Shown here: positions 62,869 through 64,000 of the stretch, piece by piece | Layout of the letters: each line of letters begins with the position of its first letter | Position numbering within the stretch: the stretch's first letter is position 1 | Assembly (NCBI GenBank): GCA_963805715.1 | Contig: CAWDVK010000008.1 | Location: 1 to 64,000 of the forward strand | From: CAWDVK01 sp963805715 | GTDB lineage: Bacteria > Actinomycetota > Actinomycetes > Streptosporangiales > Streptosporangiaceae | DNA length: 64,000 nt | Direction: 5' to 3' | Notes under the pieces: model-generated | Databases searched by the model: none | What the model saw: only the letters and a program-made list of their open reading frames with translations | What the model was told of the DNA's origin: nothing | Program-made: the position numbers and the translations under genes

Positions 62869-63240
62869 TCAGCGACCGGCTGCGCAGCTGACGCAGGTCA
62901 CGGCGGTGGGCCGGGCCGCCAGCCGCTCGGGCGCTATCGGCCGCCCGCAGCGCTGGCAGCGTCCGTAGGTACCATCGCTCAGCCGCCGCGTCGCGGCGTC
63001 AATGTCGGCCAGCTGCTGCTGTGCCTGGCTGCGCAGCGACATGACGTGCTGCCGCTCGAAGGCGATCGTGGCGCCCTCCGGGTCGTGCTCGTCGTCGGCA
63101 TTCGCCGACCTGGACGCCTCGACGATGCCCTGGTACTCCCGCTCCAGCGCGGTCAGCCGTTCGAGAGCACGCTCGCGCGCCGCGGCCAGCAGCTGCTCCG
63201 GCGGCTGATCCGCACGCGGTCCAGCCGGCCCTGAGCCCAC
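62869..63240 (-). CDS. DksA/TraR-type zinc finger protein
   Basis: 123 residues. Coiled N-terminal helices (ARERALERLTALEREYQGIV) and a C4 zinc finger: GRCQRCGRPI ... VTCVSCA. Related to RNA polymerase secondary-channel proteins such as DksA and to actinobacterial homologues; action on RNA polymerase is inferred. Stop lies 3 bp from the convergent aquaporin stop. Confidence 0.87.
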   Translation of the reverse strand: MGSGPAGPRADQPPEQLLAAARERALERLTALEREYQGIVEASRSANADDEHDPEGATIAFERQHVMSLRSQAQQQLADIDAATRRLSDGTYGRCQRCGRPIAPERLAARPTAVTCVSCAAGR

Positions 63241-63401
63241 GGCCTGCCTCCTGCCGGAATCCGGTGCCGCCGGCCTGCTCGGGCGGGAGGCCAGCGCTTC
63301 CGTTTCGCCTCTCCTATCAGATCACTGCCCGGACCCGCAGGCCTGCGCCTTCCGGGCAGGCCGCTGGCCCGACTGTCGGCATGATCGGGCAGGCTTGGGG
63401 C

Positions 63402-64000
63402 ATGACTCAGCCCCTGACCCTGATGGCCGTGCACGCGCATCCCGACGACGAGGCGTCAAGCACCGGCGGCGTGCTGGCCCTGTATTCCGATCAAGGCGTC
63501 CGGACGATCGTCGTGACCTGCACGAACGGGGAGTTCGGCGATGCTCCCGGTGGCGTCAAGCCGGGCGACGACGGTCACCGCGAGGAGTCGGTGGCGCAGC
63601 TGCGGCTCAGCGAGCTCCGCGAGGCAGCCAAGATCCTCGGGGTCAGCCACCTCGAGCTGCTGGGATACCACGATTCGGGCATGCCGGACTGGGACTACAA
63701 GGACCGGCCGGACGCGTTCTGCAATGTGCCCCTGCCTCAGGTAGCGGCGCGGATCGGGGCGGTGATCGAGGAGTACCGCCCGCAGGTCGTCATGACCTAC
63801 GACCCCGACGGGATGTACCAGCATCCGGATCACGTGCATGCGGCCAGGTGCACGATGGCCGCGGTGGAGGCGTTCCCCATCCCGGCCAAGCTCTACCTGA
63901 CCGCCATGCGCGGCAGCGACTGGCGGAAGGTGATGGCGGCGCTGCGGGAGCTCGGCGCCGACGTGCCCGGCGAGGACACGTTCACGCCGGAGATGCGCCG
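63402..64000 (+). CDS. PIG-L family deacetylase (runs off the window)
   Basis: At least 199 residues. LMAVHAHPDDEASSTGGVLA carries the zinc motif (HPDD) and QHPDHVHAA the third ligand. Related to the mycothiol enzymes MshB (GlcNAc-Ins deacetylase) and Mca (S-conjugate amidase) and to other LmbE-like proteins; I cannot say which. ATG 63402. The C-terminus is beyond the window end. Confidence 0.88.
   Translation, partial: MTQPLTLMAVHAHPDDEASSTGGVLALYSDQGVRTIVVTCTNGEFGDAPGGVKPGDDGHREESVAQLRLSELREAAKILGVSHLELLGYHDSGMPDWDYKDRPDAFCNVPLPQVAARIGAVIEEYRPQVVMTYDPDGMYQHPDHVHAARCTMAAVEAFPIPAKLYLTAMRGSDWRKVMAALRELGADVPGEDTFTPEMR

Overview
The window is high-GC actinobacterial chromosome. Evidence: the topA - (MFS-dTMP kinase fusion) - holB - ricT gene order, GTG starts, GC-biased third codon positions, DUF1707 and DUF4232 proteins, a PIG-L deacetylase like those of mycothiol metabolism, and an F420-type NADP oxidoreductase. 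A Streptosporangiales- or Treboniaceae-like host is my guess; the sequence alone does not fix the genus.

Layout. (1) 1-7469: housekeeping block for DNA replication and nucleotide supply. (2) 7597-23018: a genomic island in a tRNA-Thr(CGU) gene, bounded by perfect 50-bp direct repeats of the tRNA 3' half (7625-7674 and 22969-23018). It carries a tyrosine integrase, an excisionase, a toxin-antitoxin pair, small membrane and stress-type proteins, a beta-propeller protein and a regulator/membrane-protein pair. A compact Tn7-like transposon (7795-12838: tnsA, tnsB, tnsC, tniQ, no cargo) sits in codon 8 of the island integrase. It has 23-bp terminal inverted repeats and three 17-bp repeats at each end. 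(3) 23019-49352: a second accretion zone that ends at a diverged copy of the same tRNA 3' half (49308-49352). It is dominated by decaying genes: internal deletions, amber codons, gene chimeras, a truncated integrase, a 1.55-kb tandem duplication, a second copy of the toxin-antitoxin/HTH segment split by an IS630-type element, and scattered tRNA fragments that look like old attachment sites. A few genes look intact (hicBA, a flavoprotein reductase, two transporters, VOC proteins). (4) 49406-64000: ordinary backbone (acyltransferase, haloalkane dehalogenase, UvrD-type helicase, MazG-like protein, lipoprotein, MFS exporter, serpin, PLP decarboxylase, aquaporin, DksA-like protein, PIG-L deacetylase).

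How it works together. TnsA, TnsB, TnsC and TniQ should form one cut-and-paste transposition complex, with the repeat arrays at 7795-7869 and 12738-12838 as TnsB sites. Its insertion separates the integrase from its start codon, so the host island may be immobilised by its own passenger.

Sequence quality. topA, tmk, tnsB and the PLP decarboxylase are each split by what looks like one missing G in a run of G, although both halves are well conserved. I annotate each as one gene and suspect homopolymer errors in the sequence. The independent frameshifts in the toxin copies and other decayed genes are not all of this type.
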